From positions 1 to 6,130 of the forward strand of contig USBP01000099.1 of NCBI GenBank assembly GCA_900552985.1: a DNA stretch of 6,130 nt. Reading direction: 5' to 3'. The position numbers and the translations under genes were made by a program. Below the pieces are notes generated by a model. It did not search any database, was not told the DNA's origin, and saw only the letters and a list, made by a program, of their open reading frames with translations. Shown here piece after piece: positions 5,607 to 6,130 of the stretch. The stretch is from an uncultured Oscillospiraceae bacterium. GTDB taxonomy: Bacteria > Bacillota > Clostridia > Oscillospirales > Acutalibacteraceae. Within the stretch, counting starts at the first letter, position 1. Every line of letters starts with the position of its first letter.

Positions 5607-6130
5607 TTATTTATCTTTTTCCTTATTAATATTATCCTTCAGCTTATCGAAGAAGCTTTTGTGCCCCTCCGAGTGGCTTTCCTGCGGGTCATTCCCGCCG
5701 CTTGGCCGGCCCCCGGATGCCTCTTCAAACTGGCGCAACAGCTCCTTCTGCCGGGCGCTAAGCTCGGTTGGCACCCGCACAAGGATCCGCACAAGCTGAT
5801 CCCCTCTGCCACGACCGTTGAGGTTTTGGATACCGCGGCCGCGCAGCTTAAAGACAGTACCAGGCTGCGTGCCCTTAGGCATTTCATACTTTACCTTGCC
5901 ATCCAGTGTGGGCACCTGGAGCTCTGCTCCAAGCGCAGCCTGTGCAAAGGAAACATCTACATCGCACCACACATCATAACCGTCTCGCTCAAAGAAGGGG
6001 TGCGGGCGGACATTGACCGCCACGCGCAGGTCTCCTGCCGGGCCGCCGTTGAGGCCTGTATTGCCCTGCCCGCGAATGTTGACGATCTGACGGTCGTCAA
6101 TGCCTGCCGGGATGCTGACCTCCACTTTAT
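5607..6130 (-). CDS. dnaJ: Chaperone protein DnaJ, C-terminal part (5' end outside window)
   Basis: Hsp40 co-chaperone that delivers unfolded substrates to DnaK and stimulates its ATPase in the cytoplasm. The visible 174 codons cover the end of substrate-binding domain I and all of domain II: KVEVSIPAGIDDRQIVNIRG, NGGPAGDLRVAVNVRPHPFFERDG, AQAALGAELQVPTLDGKV, PKGTQPGTVFKLRGRGIQNLNG, GRGDQLVRILVRVPTELSARQKELLRQFEE, all standard DnaJ blocks in order, then a charged tail (SFFDKLKDNINKEKDK). The J domain with HPD, the Gly/Phe region and the zinc-binding CxxCxGxG repeats lie beyond the right edge. The frame is open to 6128, so the GTG at 6125 is an internal Val codon. The stop TAA is at 5609-5607, with a terminator just after it. 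dnaJ normally follows dnaK, grpE and hrcA, expected to the right of this window. Confidence 0.96.
   Translation of the reverse strand, partial: KVEVSIPAGIDDRQIVNIRGQGNTGLNGGPAGDLRVAVNVRPHPFFERDGYDVWCDVDVSFAQAALGAELQVPTLDGKVKYEMPKGTQPGTVFKLRGRGIQNLNGRGRGDQLVRILVRVPTELSARQKELLRQFEEASGGRPSGGNDPQESHSEGHKSFFDKLKDNINKEKDK

Noticed and set aside
5554..5887. Plus-strand ORF 5554-5799 and a second minus frame 5639-5887 over dnaJ
   Set aside because: Both are shadows of the clear DnaJ reading frame; the plus-strand one also starts inside the dnaJ terminator.
1..6130. CRISPR arrays, insertion sequences, tRNA or rRNA genes
   Set aside because: No regularly spaced repeats, transposase-like protein or tRNA-like cloverleaf was noticed on reading either strand.

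Overview
The window looks like clostridial (Firmicutes) DNA, possibly an Oscillospiraceae-type gut anaerobe. This rests on the yidD-yidC-jag cluster, a YidC without a lipoprotein signal, strong GGAGG ribosome binding sites, compact intrinsic terminators and a LplB/YtcP-type sugar permease pair. Placement below class level is a guess from protein flavour, not a search result.

Layout. (A) 1-about 1190: two AT-rich permease genes of a carbohydrate ABC importer. The first is cut by the window start. The second breaks off after about 105-110 of an expected 290 or so residues. (B) About 1190-3478: a visibly more GC-rich block with yidD, yidC and jag/khpB, ending in a strong terminator. This is the usual rpmH-rnpA-yidD-yidC-jag group, but rpmH and nearly all of rnpA are missing, and the broken permease sits in their place. 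(C) 3479-3787: a gene-free stretch with several hairpins, then a clear promoter. (D) 3788-5161: a single-gene unit for a 12-helix MFS transporter with its own terminator. (E) 5162-5606: a gene-free stretch that appears to hold an unannotated small RNA gene of about 114 nt on the minus strand, followed by the dnaJ terminator. (F) 5607-6130: the 3' part of dnaJ on the minus strand, running off the window.

How the genes work together. YidD and YidC act in inserting and folding membrane proteins. Jag/KhpB is an RNA-binding protein usually encoded beside YidC. DnaJ is the Hsp70 co-chaperone and belongs to a separate unit. The two permeases should form the channel of an oligosaccharide or sugar importer, but the second as read here lacks the EAA loop that contacts the ATPase.

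The two points most worth attention are the abrupt permease/rnpA-tail junction near 1190-1235 (assembly chimera or real rearrangement) and the candidate small RNA at 5307-5420, which carries two C-rich anti-Shine-Dalgarno motifs. No CRISPR array, insertion sequence, tRNA or rRNA was seen.
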